The translations under genes were made by a program, and so were the position numbers. Source: Veillonella sp. DNF00869 (GTDB lineage Bacteria; Bacillota; Negativicutes; Veillonellales; Veillonellaceae). Taken from it: 31,001 nucleotides of DNA. The DNA lies in the NCBI RefSeq assembly GCF_001553345.1, contig NZ_KQ960765.1, forward strand, positions 486-31,486, read 5' to 3'. Shown one piece after another: positions 13,806 through 23,760 of this stretch. Positions within the stretch are counted from its first letter, which is position 1. Each line of letters begins with the position of its first letter. Under the pieces are notes generated by a model. That model made no database searches and was not told the DNA's origin. It saw nothing but the letters and a program-made list of their open reading frames with translations.

Positions 13806-14714
13806 ATGGAACAATGTATAGTAGAACAAGGTAGTCGGATTGGAATTGTGGACTTAGGTTCTAATTCGTTTCGGGTATTGTTGGGGACCTATGATGGTTC
13901 GCAGTGGCAGAATGAACCTAAGCAATTATGGACCACACAATTAGGTAAACGTCATAGTAATGGACTATTAACAGAGGAAGCTATGGAGCGTGGTGTTCAG
14001 GCTCTCAAAGAAATAGAAGAGGTACTCACTGACTATGGGGCTACTATCCGCATTGGTCTTGCTACGAGTGCCATTCGAGAATCAGGAAATGGCAAGGACT
14101 TCTTAGAGAAAGCCAAGCAAGCGTGTCCTATGGAGTACCGTGTACTAAGTGGTGAAGAAGAGGCTACCTATGGATTTATAGGGGCCACGGTTTATGAACA
14201 TCCAGACTTTCACTATGCTACTATTGATGTAGGGGGAGGAAGTACGGAAATTGCCTTGGGTGATGCGAACCATGTGTACTTTACAAAATCCTATCCAGCT
14301 GGTGCTGTGCGTATGCAAGATATATCTAGTGAGGGACCCCAACGTGTATGGGAAGAAACTGTGCGTATGTGGGATGAACTACCCATTGAAGGGACGTTTG
14401 GCGAGTTTATTGGTATTGGTGGCACCGCAACATCCTTGGCGGCGATAGATTTGCAAATGGAACGTTACGATCCTAGACGAATACAGGGGCATCGTATGGA
14501 CCGCGGTACTATTGAAGCTATGATATTACAGCTTCGGTATATGAGTCGTGAGGAACGGTTGGAAGTGAAAGGTTTGCAACCAGGGCGTGTAGATATTATT
14601 GTGCCAGGGGCCGAGATTATTACATCTCTTATGGATACCTATCAAATTGGATCGATTGTGGTCAGTGAAGCTGATGGATTAGAAGGGTGGCAAGCGCAAT
14701 ATGGTGCAAAATAA
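13806..14714 (+). CDS. Ppx/GppA family exopolyphosphatase/pppGpp phosphohydrolase
   Basis: A 302-residue member of the actin/Hsp70-fold ASKHA superfamily. It hydrolyses polyphosphate ends or the 5' phosphate of pppGpp. Motifs: IGIVDLGSNSFRVLLG (phosphate-1), IRIGLATSAIRES, YRVLSGEEEATYGFIGA with the catalytic Glu region, ATIDVGGGSTEIALG (phosphate-2) and EFIGIGGTATSLAAI. The length matches the short, two-domain Ppx/GppA forms lacking the C-terminal HD-like domains. No strong ribosome binding site was seen; the ATG at 13806 was kept because the family N-terminus follows about ten residues later. It overlaps tilS by 14 nt. Substrate choice (polyphosphate or pppGpp) is not decidable from sequence. 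Confidence 0.9.
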   Translation: MEQCIVEQGSRIGIVDLGSNSFRVLLGTYDGSQWQNEPKQLWTTQLGKRHSNGLLTEEAMERGVQALKEIEEVLTDYGATIRIGLATSAIRESGNGKDFLEKAKQACPMEYRVLSGEEEATYGFIGATVYEHPDFHYATIDVGGGSTEIALGDANHVYFTKSYPAGAVRMQDISSEGPQRVWEETVRMWDELPIEGTFGEFIGIGGTATSLAAIDLQMERYDPRRIQGHRMDRGTIEAMILQLRYMSREERLEVKGLQPGRVDIIVPGAEIITSLMDTYQIGSIVVSEADGLEGWQAQYGAK

Positions 14715-15996
14715 ACCCTATTATTCTTGGGCGCCTTTGGTGACTAGTTTGTTAGATGCCTATGAAAGTCAAGGAGATTTGCACACCAGTATAGAAGTGG
14801 AAAAGGCCAATGAAACACGCAAATATGTGGAGATGGTTGTGCCCTTGCTGACGATGGAAGAATTGGCTGAGCAAGTAGATAACAGTCGCACCGTGTTGAA
14901 TAGATACTATGGAGAGAATTGTATTGATCAGTATCATACGTATCGACACCGTATGTATCAATCTACTATCCCTATGAATCGTAGTCGAGAGAAAGCCTTA
15001 TATGGAGATATGTGGGCTACTGTATTGCGGTTTCGGCAGGCAGTGACTGCAGCGATGGGGGACTCAATAACAAAAGATACGCCTCTATTGTTAGCCTGTT
15101 CCGGTGGAGTAGATTCTATAGCCTTATTGCATTATTTTTATATAGAGGGATTCACGAATGTAGGCGTATTTACTATGGAGCATGGACTTAGAGTAGAGGC
15201 TTTAGAAGAAGTGGAGCTAGTAGAATGGTATGCCTTACAATTTGGTATGCCCTGCTATACAGTGCATGAACATGTTGGTGATAAGGCCAAAGAGGAAGGT
15301 ATATCCTTTGAGATGATGGGGCGTCAATTGAGGTATACTCATCTACAAGATATTGCAGAAGATAAGGGATATGAATATATTGTGACGGCTCATCATTTAG
15401 ATGACCAAGGGGAAACAATCTTAGCTCACTTGTTACGTGGAACTGGACTAGAGGGTTTACAAGGAATGAAAACTATCACAGAAAATCTGTGGAGACCTTG
15501 TATATCTTTACCTAAACAGGTATTACAAGACTATGCTAAGTGGTTGCAGTGTTTTCATGGAGAAGATGCATCTAACCAAGATACGACCTATGATAGGAAT
15601 TGGATTCGACAAGTCCTGATACCTACCTGTACGGAAAGGTATCCACAAACAGTGAATGCCTTGTATCGGTTAGGTACATTGGCGCAATGTGATACCTCCT
15701 ATTTTGAGCAAGAGGTGACACGGTTAGAATCGGACTATGTCAGTCATGATGAAACTGGCATAGTGTTGGATAAACGAGGGCTGATGGGTGAGCATGATGC
15801 CTTAGTGAGCCGACTATGGAAACGAGTATTAAGCCTTTATGTGAAACCAGAACAATTGAATCAGGCAGTTATAGATGGTTTATGTTCTTTAGTCAAAGGT
15901 CCAAAGGGAAAAGAATTTCGTTTCCGTCAGGTGCAAGTTTTGACGTCATATGATACAATTAAGGTTGTTCTATGTAGTGACATAGAAAAGAAATAG
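14701..15996 (+). CDS. tilS: tRNA(Ile)-lysidine synthetase with N-terminal extension
   Basis: A 431-residue protein. TilS attaches lysine to C34 of tRNA-Ile2 (anticodon CAU), so that it reads AUA; it is essential in most bacteria. The PP-loop ATP pyrophosphatase motif LLLACSGGVDSIALLHY lies at about 129-145 (SGGVDS at 134-139). It is followed by FTMEHGLR, ISFEMMGRQLRY and VTAHHLDDQGETILAHLLRGTGLEGLQGM, typical of TilS. Normally the PP-loop lies within about 30 residues of the start; here about 105 extra residues precede it. Within them residues 50-86 (TMEELAEQVDNSRTVLNRYY and following) look like an AraC-type helix-turn-helix. The extension overlaps the ppx end by 14 nt and is open throughout, so it seems translated. 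Its role is unknown. Confidence 0.9.
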   Translation: MVQNKPYYSWAPLVTSLLDAYESQGDLHTSIEVEKANETRKYVEMVVPLLTMEELAEQVDNSRTVLNRYYGENCIDQYHTYRHRMYQSTIPMNRSREKALYGDMWATVLRFRQAVTAAMGDSITKDTPLLLACSGGVDSIALLHYFYIEGFTNVGVFTMEHGLRVEALEEVELVEWYALQFGMPCYTVHEHVGDKAKEEGISFEMMGRQLRYTHLQDIAEDKGYEYIVTAHHLDDQGETILAHLLRGTGLEGLQGMKTITENLWRPCISLPKQVLQDYAKWLQCFHGEDASNQDTTYDRNWIRQVLIPTCTERYPQTVNALYRLGTLAQCDTSYFEQEVTRLESDYVSHDETGIVLDKRGLMGEHDALVSRLWKRVLSLYVKPEQLNQAVIDGLCSLVKGPKGKEFRFRQVQVLTSYDTIKVVLCSDIEKK

Positions 15997-16018
15997 AGCT
16001 AACTAATAAGGAGTTACT

Positions 16019-16555
16019 ATGATACCAGAAGTGAAAGAATTATTGCTTTCGGAAGAACAAATTCAAAAACGAGTGGCGGAATTAGGTCGTCAAATTACAG
16101 AAGATTATAAAGGTAAAGAAATTGTCCTTGTAGGTGTATTAAAAGGGGCCATTGTATTCTTTACAGATTTAGCACGTCATATTGAAGGCGATGTAAAAAT
16201 GGATTTTATTTCTTGCTCTAGTTACGGTAGTAGTACTGTAAGTAGTGGGGTAGTTCGTATTTTAAAGGATTTAGATCGTCCTGTAGAAGGAAAACATGTG
16301 ATTGTAGTAGAAGATATAGTAGATACTGGTACAACCTTGTCCTATTTACTAGAAAACTTGCAATCTCGCAAAGCGGCTAGTGTTCGTCTTTGTTCCTTGT
16401 TGAATAAACCAGATCGTCGTAAAGTAGATGTTTATGTAGACTATGAAGGCTTTGTCATCCCAGATGAGTTTGTCATTGGATATGGTTTAGATTACGATGA
16501 AAAATATCGTCAATTGCCGTATATTGGCATTTTAAAAGAAGAAGTCTATCAATAA
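16019..16555 (+). CDS. hpt: Hypoxanthine phosphoribosyltransferase
   Basis: A 178-residue enzyme that converts hypoxanthine (and often guanine) with PRPP to IMP or GMP in purine salvage. Motifs: LVGVLKGAIVFFTDLARHI, DFISCSSYGSSTVSSG, the PRPP-binding signature VIVVEDIVDTGTTLSYLL, and DEFVIGYGLDYDEKYRQLPYIG. Length is normal. AAGGAG precedes the ATG with 6-nt spacing. It sits 22 nt after tilS and before ftsH, the conserved tilS-hpt-ftsH order of Firmicutes. Confidence 0.95.
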   Translation: MIPEVKELLLSEEQIQKRVAELGRQITEDYKGKEIVLVGVLKGAIVFFTDLARHIEGDVKMDFISCSSYGSSTVSSGVVRILKDLDRPVEGKHVIVVEDIVDTGTTLSYLLENLQSRKAASVRLCSLLNKPDRRKVDVYVDYEGFVIPDEFVIGYGLDYDEKYRQLPYIGILKEEVYQ

Positions 16556-16558
16556 TCG

Positions 16559-16587
16559 TTGATATATTCGACAAAATTTGATATGAT
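16559..16587 (+). promoter_or_regulatory. Promoter of ftsH
   Basis: TTGATA (16559-16564), 17 nt, TATGAT (16582-16587), beginning right after the hpt stop codon. It allows ftsH expression apart from the ppx-tilS-hpt transcript. No CIRCE-type or other heat-shock operator was recognised. Confidence 0.65.
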
Positions 16588-16630
16588 AAATAAGTATCAA
16601 TTTAGATTATAGATGAGAAAGGAGAAAAAT

Positions 16631-18538
16631 TTGAAGCGAGGCTTAAAAAACGTACTCCTCTATTTGTTGATAATTGTCGCAGCAGTGGCAGCGATTAACT
16701 CTTTTTCTGAAGGTACAAAAAATAAATCAGAAATTACATATACATCGTTCCTACAAGAGGTGCAACGAAAAAATGTAGAGAGTGTCACAATTACAGGGGA
16801 TCATTCTATTACAGGTAAATTAAAATCTGGTACAGAATTTGCTACCTATGCACCAAGTGATGCAGGTATTTTTGCAAAACTGTCCGAAGGTGGTGTTGAT
16901 GTAACGGCGCAACCGCCTGAGCAACCAGCTTGGTGGGTTAGCTTATTAACATCTGCGTTACCAATTGTATTGATTATTGGATTCTGGTTCTTTATGATGC
17001 AGTCTACACAAGGTGGATCTGGTCGCGTCATGAACTTTGGCAAATCTCGTGCTAAAATGCAGGGAGAAGGTAAAGTTAATGTGACCTTTAAAGATGTGGC
17101 TGGTGCAGATGAAGCTAAGCAAGAATTGGAAGAAGTCGTTGAATTCTTACGTAATCCTGGTAAATTTAATGCGATCGGGGCTAAAATTCCAAAAGGGGTC
17201 TTATTGTTTGGCCCTCCAGGGACAGGTAAAACCTTGTTAGCACGTGCTGTAGCAGGGGAAGCAGGAGTTCCATTCTTTACCATTAGTGGATCTGACTTTG
17301 TAGAAATGTTCGTTGGTGTTGGTGCCTCTCGTGTGCGTGACTTGTTCAGTCAAGCTAAGAAAAATGCACCATGCATTATTTTCATCGATGAAATTGATGC
17401 AGTAGGTCGTCAACGTGGTGCAGGTCTTGGTGGCGGTCATGATGAACGTGAACAAACCTTGAACCAATTGTTGGTAGAAATGGATGGTTTCGGTGCCAAT
17501 GAAGGTATTATTACCATTGCGGCTACGAATCGCCCAGATATTTTAGACCCAGCTTTATTACGTCCAGGTCGTTTTGACCGCCAAGTGACAGTGGGTCGTC
17601 CAGATCTTCGTGGTCGTGAGGCGATTTTACAAGTCCATGCTCGTAATAAACCGTTGGATCCAGATGTGGATTTAAAAACGATCGCGAAAAAAGTACCTGG
17701 TTTTACTGGTGCTGATTTGAGCAATTTATTAAATGAAGCAGCGTTGTTAGCAGCTCGTCAAGATCGTAAAACGATTTCCATGCATGACTTAGAAGAAGCT
17801 AGTGAAAAAGTAAGCTATGGTCCTGAGCGCAGAAGTCATGTGGTGAGTGAAAAAGAACGTGAATTGACAGCATACCATGAATCTGGTCATGCTATTGTGG
17901 CTCATTTATGGCCAAATGCAGATCCTGTTCATAAAGTAACAATTATTCCTCGTGGTAGCGCAGGTGGTTACACCATGATGCTCCCACAAGAAGAGAAAAA
18001 CTATATGACACGTTCCCAACTGCTAGCACAGATTCGCGTGGCTTTGGGTGGACGTTGTGCAGAGGCGATTGTACTAAAAGAAATCAGTAGTGGTGCTTCT
18101 GGAGACTTACAAATGGTAACGAACATTGCTCGCGAAATGATTACTCGTTTGGGTATGAGTGATGAGCTAGGACCATTGGTATTTGGTGAACATCAAGAAC
18201 AAGTCTTCTTAGGTAAAAGTTTAGGCTCTGAACGCAATTATGGTGAAGCAGTAGCTGAAAAAATTGACAATGAAATGCATCGCATTGTAGCAGAAGCATA
18301 CGGTGATGTAATGAACTTGTTAACAGAAAATATTGATTTCTTACATAATATGGCGAAAGCTTTATTAGAAGAAGAAACAATTGATGCTAAGCAAGTGGAA
18401 AACTTGTATCGCTATGGTACTTTACTAAGTCCAGAAGAAGCACAAGCAAAAGCAGAAGAGGAAGAGAATAGTAAGAAAACTCCTCTAGAAGTGGCAGGTA
18501 TCGTGATGCCAGATAAAATTGATGTATCAAAAGAATAA
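16631..18538 (+). CDS. ftsH: ATP-dependent zinc metalloprotease FtsH
   Basis: A 635-residue membrane AAA+ protease that degrades misfolded membrane proteins and short-lived regulators. Two membrane segments ([15 protein letters not shown] near the start and [19 protein letters not shown]) flank an extracytoplasmic domain. The AAA module has Walker [10 protein letters not shown] (about 193-201), Walker [13 protein letters not shown] and the second region of homology near [19 protein letters not shown]. The protease domain has the zinc motif HESGH (416-420). Start choice: TTG at 16631 has AAAGGAG 6 nt upstream. An ATG at 16613 in the same frame has no ribosome binding site before it and contains that site, so it would add six doubtful residues. 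Length fits FtsH (about 600-650). Confidence 0.95.
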   Translation: MKRGLKNVLLYLLIIVAAVAAINSFSEGTKNKSEITYTSFLQEVQRKNVESVTITGDHSITGKLKSGTEFATYAPSDAGIFAKLSEGGVDVTAQPPEQPAWWVSLLTSALPIVLIIGFWFFMMQSTQGGSGRVMNFGKSRAKMQGEGKVNVTFKDVAGADEAKQELEEVVEFLRNPGKFNAIGAKIPKGVLLFGPPGTGKTLLARAVAGEAGVPFFTISGSDFVEMFVGVGASRVRDLFSQAKKNAPCIIFIDEIDAVGRQRGAGLGGGHDEREQTLNQLLVEMDGFGANEGIITIAATNRPDILDPALLRPGRFDRQVTVGRPDLRGREAILQVHARNKPLDPDVDLKTIAKKVPGFTGADLSNLLNEAALLAARQDRKTISMHDLEEASEKVSYGPERRSHVVSEKERELTAYHESGHAIVAHLWPNADPVHKVTIIPRGSAGGYTMMLPQEEKNYMTRSQLLAQIRVALGGRCAEAIVLKEISSGASGDLQMVTNIAREMITRLGMSDELGPLVFGEHQEQVFLGKSLGSERNYGEAVAEKIDNEMHRIVAEAYGDVMNLLTENIDFLHNMAKALLEEETIDAKQVENLYRYGTLLSPEEAQAKAEEEENSKKTPLEVAGIVMPDKIDVSKE

Positions 18539-18555
18539 TCTAAGATGCTAATAGG

Positions 18556-18588
18556 AAGGTATCTTCCCCTAGGGGAAGGTACCTTTTG
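18556..18588 (+). terminator. Terminator of ftsH
   Basis: A 14-bp stem (18556-18569 with 18572-18585, one G-U pair) followed by TT and a short T-rich run. It lies 17 nt after the ftsH stop codon. Confidence 0.85.
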
Positions 18589-18682
18589 TGCATATTAGAT
18601 TTAATCAAGATGTATTATGAGCCCTTTTTTGTTGGTGTACCAAATTGGCATAGCTATGGATGGTGAATTACTTAGAAAAGAC

Positions 18683-18711
18683 TTGCTTTTTATGTAGGAC
18701 CTCTGTACAAT
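18683..18711 (+). promoter_or_regulatory. Promoter of birA-coaX-dusB
   Basis: TTGCTT (18683-18688), 17 nt, TACAAT (18706-18711), 40 nt upstream of the birA GTG start. Confidence 0.65.
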
Positions 18712-18751
18712 CGTATTGTAAACCTCGATAAAGGTAAGGAGGCGACAAGCC

Positions 18752-19735
18752 GTGAGAGATGAAATACTAGACTTTTTAAAAGAAAACAGAGATCAATTTG
18801 TATCTGGGCAAGCGATGTCAGAGGCTTGCCAGGTGTCACGTACAGCGATTTGGAAGCATATAGAAGTACTACGTAAACGAGGCTATGTGATAGAATCTTT
18901 TACAAAAAAAGGGTATCGGTTGCTAGAAGAGCCGAATCTGATTAGTCCTGAAGAGATGGAAGGGGTATTACAAACAAAATCCTTTGGCCGTTATTATGTA
19001 TATGAAGAACGGTTAGATTCCACAAATAGTATCGCAAAGGCCTTGGCTATGGATGGAGTTCCAGAAGGTACAGTAGTATGTGCAGAAGAACAATCTTCCG
19101 GTCGTGGTCGCTTATCTAGAGGTTGGTATTCTCCCTATGGAAAAGGGCTTTGGTTTAGCTTAATTCTAAGACCCAAGTTCTTACCTATGGAAGCGTCAAA
19201 ATGTACCTTAATGGCAGGAGTTGCCTTAGTGAAAGCATTCCGCACCTTGGGGCTTTCAGAGGCGGGCATCAAATGGCCGAATGATATATTGGTAGGGTCT
19301 CGTAAAATGGTGGGTATTCTAACAGAAATGAATGGCACTATGGAAGAGATTAACTATATTGTCTTAGGGATTGGTATCAATACGCATACGACGATAGAAG
19401 AAGTTAGCGAGGATCTGAAAGATAAAGTCATGTCTTTTGCTATAGCTGGGATAGAGATAGATCGCAAAGAGGCCTTCGCTGTAATTTTAAAAGCCTTAGA
19501 GGATCAGTATGAAAAGGTGTGTCAAGAAGGCTTTGACTCTACTTTGGAAGAATGGAAAGAGTATAGTGTAACTTTATATAAAGAAGTACTGGTAAAAGCG
19601 CCAGATAAAGATTATATAGGGTATGCTAAAGATTTAGATAGAGATGGAAATCTGATCGTTCAATTAGAGGATGGACGTGAGGAACGTATCATAGCAGGAG
19701 ATGTGTCTATACGCTCCACTGGAGGAGGATATTAA
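18752..19735 (+). CDS. birA: Bifunctional biotin-[acetyl-CoA-carboxylase] ligase and biotin repressor
   Basis: A 327-residue protein. The N-terminal winged helix-turn-helix (residues 1-60; [20 protein letters not shown]) marks the bifunctional, DNA-binding class. The ligase domain has the biotinyl-AMP loop [14 protein letters not shown], the catalytic/biotin-binding [17 protein letters not shown] and VLGIGINTH, and a C-terminal SH3-like cap. It makes biotinyl-5'-AMP, biotinylates carrier proteins, and can repress biotin genes. That suits a cell relying on biotin-dependent decarboxylases such as the carboxyltransferase at 11838. The start is GTG at 18752, preceded by AAGGAGG with 9-nt spacing. 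The coaX gene follows after 1 nt. Confidence 0.94.
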   Translation: MRDEILDFLKENRDQFVSGQAMSEACQVSRTAIWKHIEVLRKRGYVIESFTKKGYRLLEEPNLISPEEMEGVLQTKSFGRYYVYEERLDSTNSIAKALAMDGVPEGTVVCAEEQSSGRGRLSRGWYSPYGKGLWFSLILRPKFLPMEASKCTLMAGVALVKAFRTLGLSEAGIKWPNDILVGSRKMVGILTEMNGTMEEINYIVLGIGINTHTTIEEVSEDLKDKVMSFAIAGIEIDRKEAFAVILKALEDQYEKVCQEGFDSTLEEWKEYSVTLYKEVLVKAPDKDYIGYAKDLDRDGNLIVQLEDGREERIIAGDVSIRSTGGGY

Positions 19736-19736
19736 G

Positions 19737-20504
19737 ATGTTATTAGTTGTAGACGTAGGGAATACGAATATCGTATTAGGCGTATATGAGGGAAAAGAAA
19801 TTATGGCTCATTGGCGCATTTCTACAGATCGTGGGAGAACCACTGATGAATATGGCATGTTATTGAGCAATTTATTTCTTCACGATCCAAAGGTGAATAA
19901 AGAAGATGTGGAAGCTGTTATTATTTCTTCTGTAGTACCTCCTTTGAACCCTACGTTAGAGCGCGTGTGTTTGCGCTATTTTCATAAAAAACCATTATTC
20001 GTAGGCCCTGGTATTAAAACAGGTATTTCTATTAAATACGAAAACCCTCGTGAACTGGGAGCCGATTTAATTGTAGATGCGGTGGCTGCTTATGAAAAGT
20101 ATGGTGGAAACTTAATTATCATTGACTTTGGCACAGCGACGACGTATTCTGCCGTATTAGATGGTGGTATATACTTAGGGGGCGCTATTTCTCCAGGTAT
20201 TGGTATCTCTGCAGAAGCCCTATTTGGTCGCACTGCTAAATTACCACGGATAGAAATTAAAAATCCTGGTCCTGTCATTGGTCGCAACACAGTTGGTGCT
20301 ATGCAGGCGGGCGTATTATTTGGATATGTTGGACAAGTGGAAGGCATTGTAGCTCGTATGAAACGAGAAATGCCAGAGGACACTAAAGTGGTAGCCACTG
20401 GAGGCTTAGCACCTCTCATTAGTGCTGAAACTGATGTGATTGACCACATTGATCCAATGATGACATTAGAAGGATTACGACTTATTTATGAAAGAAATCA
20501 ATAA
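19737..20504 (+). CDS. coaX: Type III pantothenate kinase
   Basis: A 255-residue ASKHA-fold kinase phosphorylating pantothenate, the first step of coenzyme A synthesis. Motifs: [18 protein letters not shown] (phosphate-1, catalytic Asp at position 6), [49 protein letters not shown] (phosphate-2) and [22 protein letters not shown]. Length matches CoaX (about 255-260). GGAGGAGG precedes the ATG, which starts one base after the birA stop codon; birA-coaX is a common pairing in Firmicutes. It overlaps dusB by 17 nt. No other pantothenate kinase type is seen in the window. Confidence 0.95.
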   Translation: MLLVVDVGNTNIVLGVYEGKEIMAHWRISTDRGRTTDEYGMLLSNLFLHDPKVNKEDVEAVIISSVVPPLNPTLERVCLRYFHKKPLFVGPGIKTGISIKYENPRELGADLIVDAVAAYEKYGGNLIIIDFGTATTYSAVLDGGIYLGGAISPGIGISAEALFGRTAKLPRIEIKNPGPVIGRNTVGAMQAGVLFGYVGQVEGIVARMKREMPEDTKVVATGGLAPLISAETDVIDHIDPMMTLEGLRLIYERNQ

Positions 20505-21498
20505 TACATCCTGGCACATAGGACATGTCATAATTCCTGGCCGTATTGGGTTAGCGCCCATGGCTGGATTTAGCGATGTGTCCTATCGCTTATTAGCAAA
20601 AGAAATGGGAGCCTCTTTCGTGTGTACGGAAATGGTGAGTGCCATGGGGATTAAATACAATAATGAACATACAAAAGAATTGCTCTATATGGAAGCGGTA
20701 GAACAGCCTGTTTCTATGCAAATTTTTGGGTCAGATCCAGAAGCCATAGCCATTGGAGCAAAAGTAGTAGAGGCAGCGGGAGCGCCTATAGTAGATATTA
20801 ATATGGGCTGCCCTGTGAAAAAGGTAGTATCCTCTGGAGATGGCTCTGCGTTGATGAAGACTCCAGAGTTAGCCATGAAGGTGGCGGAGGCAGCTGTGAA
20901 AGCAGTACATATTCCAGTGACTGTTAAATTGCGTCTAGGTTGGGATGAGACGTGTATCAATGTAGTAGATATGGCACAACGCATGGAATCTGTAGGAGTA
21001 GCTGCAGTAGCTGTGCATGGTCGTACTCGTGAACAGATGTATAGTGGTAAGGCCAATTGGGATTACATTAAAGAGGTGAAGTCTGCTTTGCAGATTCCAG
21101 TGATAGGTAATGGTGATGTGAACTCTCCTGAGAGTGCCAAGGCATTACTGGAATACACGGGTTGTGACGCTATGCTCATAGGACGTGCAGCGCAAGGGAA
21201 TCCGTGGCTATTTCGACAAATTAAAGAATACCTAGAAACAGGTAGCTACAGCCCTAGTCCAACGGGATCAGAGCGAATTACTATGCTCTTACGTCATTAT
21301 GAGTTGCTATGTCACTATAAAGGTGTGGACTTAGCAACTCGTGAGATTCGAACGCATGCTAGCTTTTATATCAAAGGATTGCCAGAGGCAGCAAGATGGA
21401 GAAATGCTCTCAATGTTGCTATGGGACGTGAATCATTTATCAACGTTGTAAATGACTATAAAACATACTTGGAAAGCCGTTCTGGGCATACAATGTAA
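20488..21498 (+). CDS. dusB: tRNA-dihydrouridine synthase, DusB type
   Basis: A 336-residue FMN enzyme that reduces uridines in the tRNA D-loop. Motifs: [16 protein letters not shown] at the N-terminal FMN site, [31 protein letters not shown] with the catalytic Cys (C108), [42 protein letters not shown] and [12 protein letters not shown], followed by the C-terminal helical tRNA-binding domain. The first 17 nt overlap the end of coaX, so translation is probably coupled. Length and motifs fit the DusB group usual in Firmicutes. Confidence 0.94.
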   Translation: MKEINNTSWHIGHVIIPGRIGLAPMAGFSDVSYRLLAKEMGASFVCTEMVSAMGIKYNNEHTKELLYMEAVEQPVSMQIFGSDPEAIAIGAKVVEAAGAPIVDINMGCPVKKVVSSGDGSALMKTPELAMKVAEAAVKAVHIPVTVKLRLGWDETCINVVDMAQRMESVGVAAVAVHGRTREQMYSGKANWDYIKEVKSALQIPVIGNGDVNSPESAKALLEYTGCDAMLIGRAAQGNPWLFRQIKEYLETGSYSPSPTGSERITMLLRHYELLCHYKGVDLATREIRTHASFYIKGLPEAARWRNALNVAMGRESFINVVNDYKTYLESRSGHTM

Positions 21499-21547
21499 GG
21501 TGTTTTGTGCATTCTGAAAGGACATGAAATCTTATTATATTGAGAAT

Positions 21548-21595
21548 AAAGAAACTTCATAAGCCTAGAATGTATTGTAAATACGGAGTTTCTTT
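21548..21595 (+). terminator. Possible terminator after dusB
   Basis: AAAGAAACT (21548-21556) pairs with AGTTTCTTT (21587-21595) across a 30-nt loop that can itself form GTATT/AATAC. No long T-run follows, so function is uncertain. The rest of the 266-nt spacer holds the cstA promoter and leader. Confidence 0.4.
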
Positions 21596-21630
21596 AAGAC
21601 TAAATCAGTACCATTATGAGAAATAGTAAA

Positions 21631-21659
21631 TTGACATGGATGATATTTGTAACTATAAT
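21631..21659 (+). promoter_or_regulatory. Full-consensus promoter of the CstA-family gene
   Basis: TTGACA (21631-21636), exactly 17 nt, TATAAT (21654-21659): the perfect consensus. A leader of about 100 nt follows, with a small hairpin (TTGCAT 21686-21691 with ATGCAA 21710-21715) and a GGGGG ribosome binding site at 21753-21757. Confidence 0.88.
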
Positions 21660-21764
21660 TAAATCAGAAATACCAATTTACTTTTTTGCATAGATCATAG
21701 GGTGATGTCATGCAATGAATGGGTATATATAGCGTGACTCATCCAACATTTAGGGGGTGTATGT

Positions 21765-23597
21765 ATGGTCATGAATGGTATTTATTTAGTTATTGCCTCA
21801 GCGTGTATCTTAATGTTAGGATATCGTTTTTATGGGGCATTCATAGCGGCGAAGGTGTTAACTTTAGACAAGTATCGAATGACGCCGGCTATGGTTCACA
21901 ATGATGGACATGATTATGTGCCTACAAATAAATGGGTCACATTTGGTCATCATTTCGCAGCAATTGCTGGGGCAGGTCCTTTAGTGGGACCGGTAATTGC
22001 AGCACAATTTGGGTACTTGCCAGGTACTCTGTGGATTCTTATCGGCTCCGTATTTGCTGGTGCAGTCCATGATATGGTTATTCTATTTGCGTCTATTCGT
22101 TATGATGGTAAATCCATTGCGGATATTACCCGTGAAGAGATTAGCAAAATTGCAGGTTTAGGTGCTATGCTAGCGACGTTATTCTTGCTTGTTATTACAT
22201 TAGCAGGTATGGCAGTAGTAGTAGCCAATGCGCTTCACGGCTCTGCTTGGGCATTTTTCTCAGTGTTTGCAACAATTCCTATTGCAATTTTTATTGGTAT
22301 TTATCTACAATGGTTGCGTCCGGGAAAAATTCAAGAAGCAACAATCATTGGGGTTGGTCTTATTTTTGCAGCTATTATCTATGGTCCCAATGTAGCGGCT
22401 AGTGAATATGCATCTTGGTTTATTTATGATTTGAAAACAATTGAAATTATGTTAGCTGTCTATGGCTTCTTCGCAGCAGCATTACCAGTTTGGTTGTTAT
22501 TAGCTCCTCGTGATTACCTATCTACCTATTTAAAAATTGGTACTATAGGAGCCTTAGCACTTGGTATTCTAATCGTTATGCCTGAAATCCAAATGCCAGC
22601 AGTGACAGAATATATTTGGGGTGGCGGTCCTGTATTGAAAGGTTCTGTATTCCCATATATTTTCATTACCATTGCTTGTGGTGCTTTATCTGGGTTCCAT
22701 ACGGTTATCGCAACAGGTACAACACCTAAAATGTTAACAAATGAAAGAGAAGTATTACCTATCGGTTATGGTGGTATGTTAACAGAATCTTTCATTTCTA
22801 TGATGGCAATGATTGCAGCTACTGCACTGCATCCAGATGATTATTTTGCAATCAACTCTACGGCAGAATCTTTTAGAGCCTTGGGACTTCAAGTGCATGA
22901 ATTACCAGCGTTATCAGCTCTAGTAGGGGAAGACTTGATGCATCGTCCTGGTGGCGCTGTATCCTTAGCAGTAGGTATGGCACATATCTTCTCTCGCCTA
23001 CCTAATATGGATCATTTATTGGGCTATTGGTATCACTTCTGTATTATGTTTGAAGCCTTGTTCATCATGACTTTGATTGATGCAGGTACTCGTGTAGGTC
23101 GTTACTTATTACAAGAATTACTTGGCTTATACTGGCCTAAATTCAATGACCAACATTGGGCTCCTGGTGTATATGGTTGTGCTGCATTGATTTGTATCAT
23201 GTGGGGATACCTAGTATTACAAGGCAACATTGGCACAATTTGGCCATTATTCGGTGTATCTAACCAATTATTAGGTACGATGACATTGGCAGTAAGTACA
23301 ACAATCATCATGCGTTTAGGGAAAAAACGGTATGCTTGGGTAACAGGTGTTCCAACTATTCTTATGGCGATTGTAGCAGTCGCTGCTGATATTGAAAACG
23401 TATTCTTCAACTATATTCCAGCTGGTAAATGGATTTTAGTGGCCTTCTCTGTAGCTATGTTTATTATGATTCTTGTTGTATTAGTAGAGGCAATTCGTAG
23501 TTGGATTCGATTATCTACATTACCACAAGATTTTAGAACACAAGAAGAAGTAGAAGCTGAAAGTTACGCTAAATTAGCAAAACAAGCAGAAGCATAA
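21765..23597 (+). CDS. CstA-family carbon starvation / pyruvate-peptide transporter
   Basis: A 610-residue polytopic membrane protein with about 16 hydrophobic segments. CstA hallmarks are visible: LGYRFYGAFIAAKVL, HDYVPTNKWVTFGHHFAAIAGAGPLVGPVIAAQ, AGAVHDMVILFASIRYDGKSI, ACGALSGFHTVIATGTTPKM and LFGVSNQLLGTMTLA. Family members carry pyruvate or peptides (CstA, BtsT). In a lactate/pyruvate-fermenting cell a pyruvate role is plausible, but this is inference. The ATG at 21765 follows AGGGGGT; a second in-frame ATG two codons on is possible. It stands alone with its own strong promoter and terminator. Confidence 0.92.
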   Translation: MVMNGIYLVIASACILMLGYRFYGAFIAAKVLTLDKYRMTPAMVHNDGHDYVPTNKWVTFGHHFAAIAGAGPLVGPVIAAQFGYLPGTLWILIGSVFAGAVHDMVILFASIRYDGKSIADITREEISKIAGLGAMLATLFLLVITLAGMAVVVANALHGSAWAFFSVFATIPIAIFIGIYLQWLRPGKIQEATIIGVGLIFAAIIYGPNVAASEYASWFIYDLKTIEIMLAVYGFFAAALPVWLLLAPRDYLSTYLKIGTIGALALGILIVMPEIQMPAVTEYIWGGGPVLKGSVFPYIFITIACGALSGFHTVIATGTTPKMLTNEREVLPIGYGGMLTESFISMMAMIAATALHPDDYFAINSTAESFRALGLQVHELPALSALVGEDLMHRPGGAVSLAVGMAHIFSRLPNMDHLLGYWYHFCIMFEALFIMTLIDAGTRVGRYLLQELLGLYWPKFNDQHWAPGVYGCAALICIMWGYLVLQGNIGTIWPLFGVSNQLLGTMTLAVSTTIIMRLGKKRYAWVTGVPTILMAIVAVAADIENVFFNYIPAGKWILVAFSVAMFIMILVVLVEAIRSWIRLSTLPQDFRTQEEVEAESYAKLAKQAEA

Positions 23598-23620
23598 TAT
23601 ACATAATTAGTATGTTAATG

Positions 23621-23656
23621 AAATAGACATGGCTCCTTGGGGACTATGTCTATTTT
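23621..23656 (+). terminator. Terminator of the CstA-family gene
   Basis: AAATAGACAT (23621-23630) pairs perfectly with ATGTCTATTT (23646-23655), with TCC/GGA pairing near the loop, followed by TC and further T-rich sequence. Confidence 0.8.
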
Positions 23657-23666
23657 CATATTTTTC

Positions 23667-23695
23667 TTGCAATTCAGACTAGAATGTTGTACAAT
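23667..23695 (+). promoter_or_regulatory. Promoter of rpsF-ssb-rpsR
   Basis: TTGCAA (23667-23672), 17 nt, TACAAT (23690-23695). Confidence 0.8.
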
Positions 23696-23720
23696 AATAA
23701 GGCTTATTGATGGTAAGCAT

Positions 23721-23760
23721 CTTCCTACCCCTATGTAAGATAGGGGCGTTAGTCCGAAAG
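23721..23760 (+). promoter_or_regulatory. Candidate S6:S18 autoregulatory leader hairpin
   Basis: In the rpsF leader, CCCCTAT (23728-23734) pairs with ATAGGGG (23740-23746), CTA (23725-23727) with TAG (23750-23752), and CTTC (23721-23724) with GAAAG (23756-23760). This leaves right-side bulges CGT and TCC next to G, so a CCG lies at a bulge/stem junction (23754-23756). The known S6:S18 leader motif is a hairpin with a conserved CCG bulge that mimics the 16S rRNA site. The match was judged by eye. The rpsF ribosome binding site follows directly (AGGAGG at 23761-23766). Confidence 0.55.
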
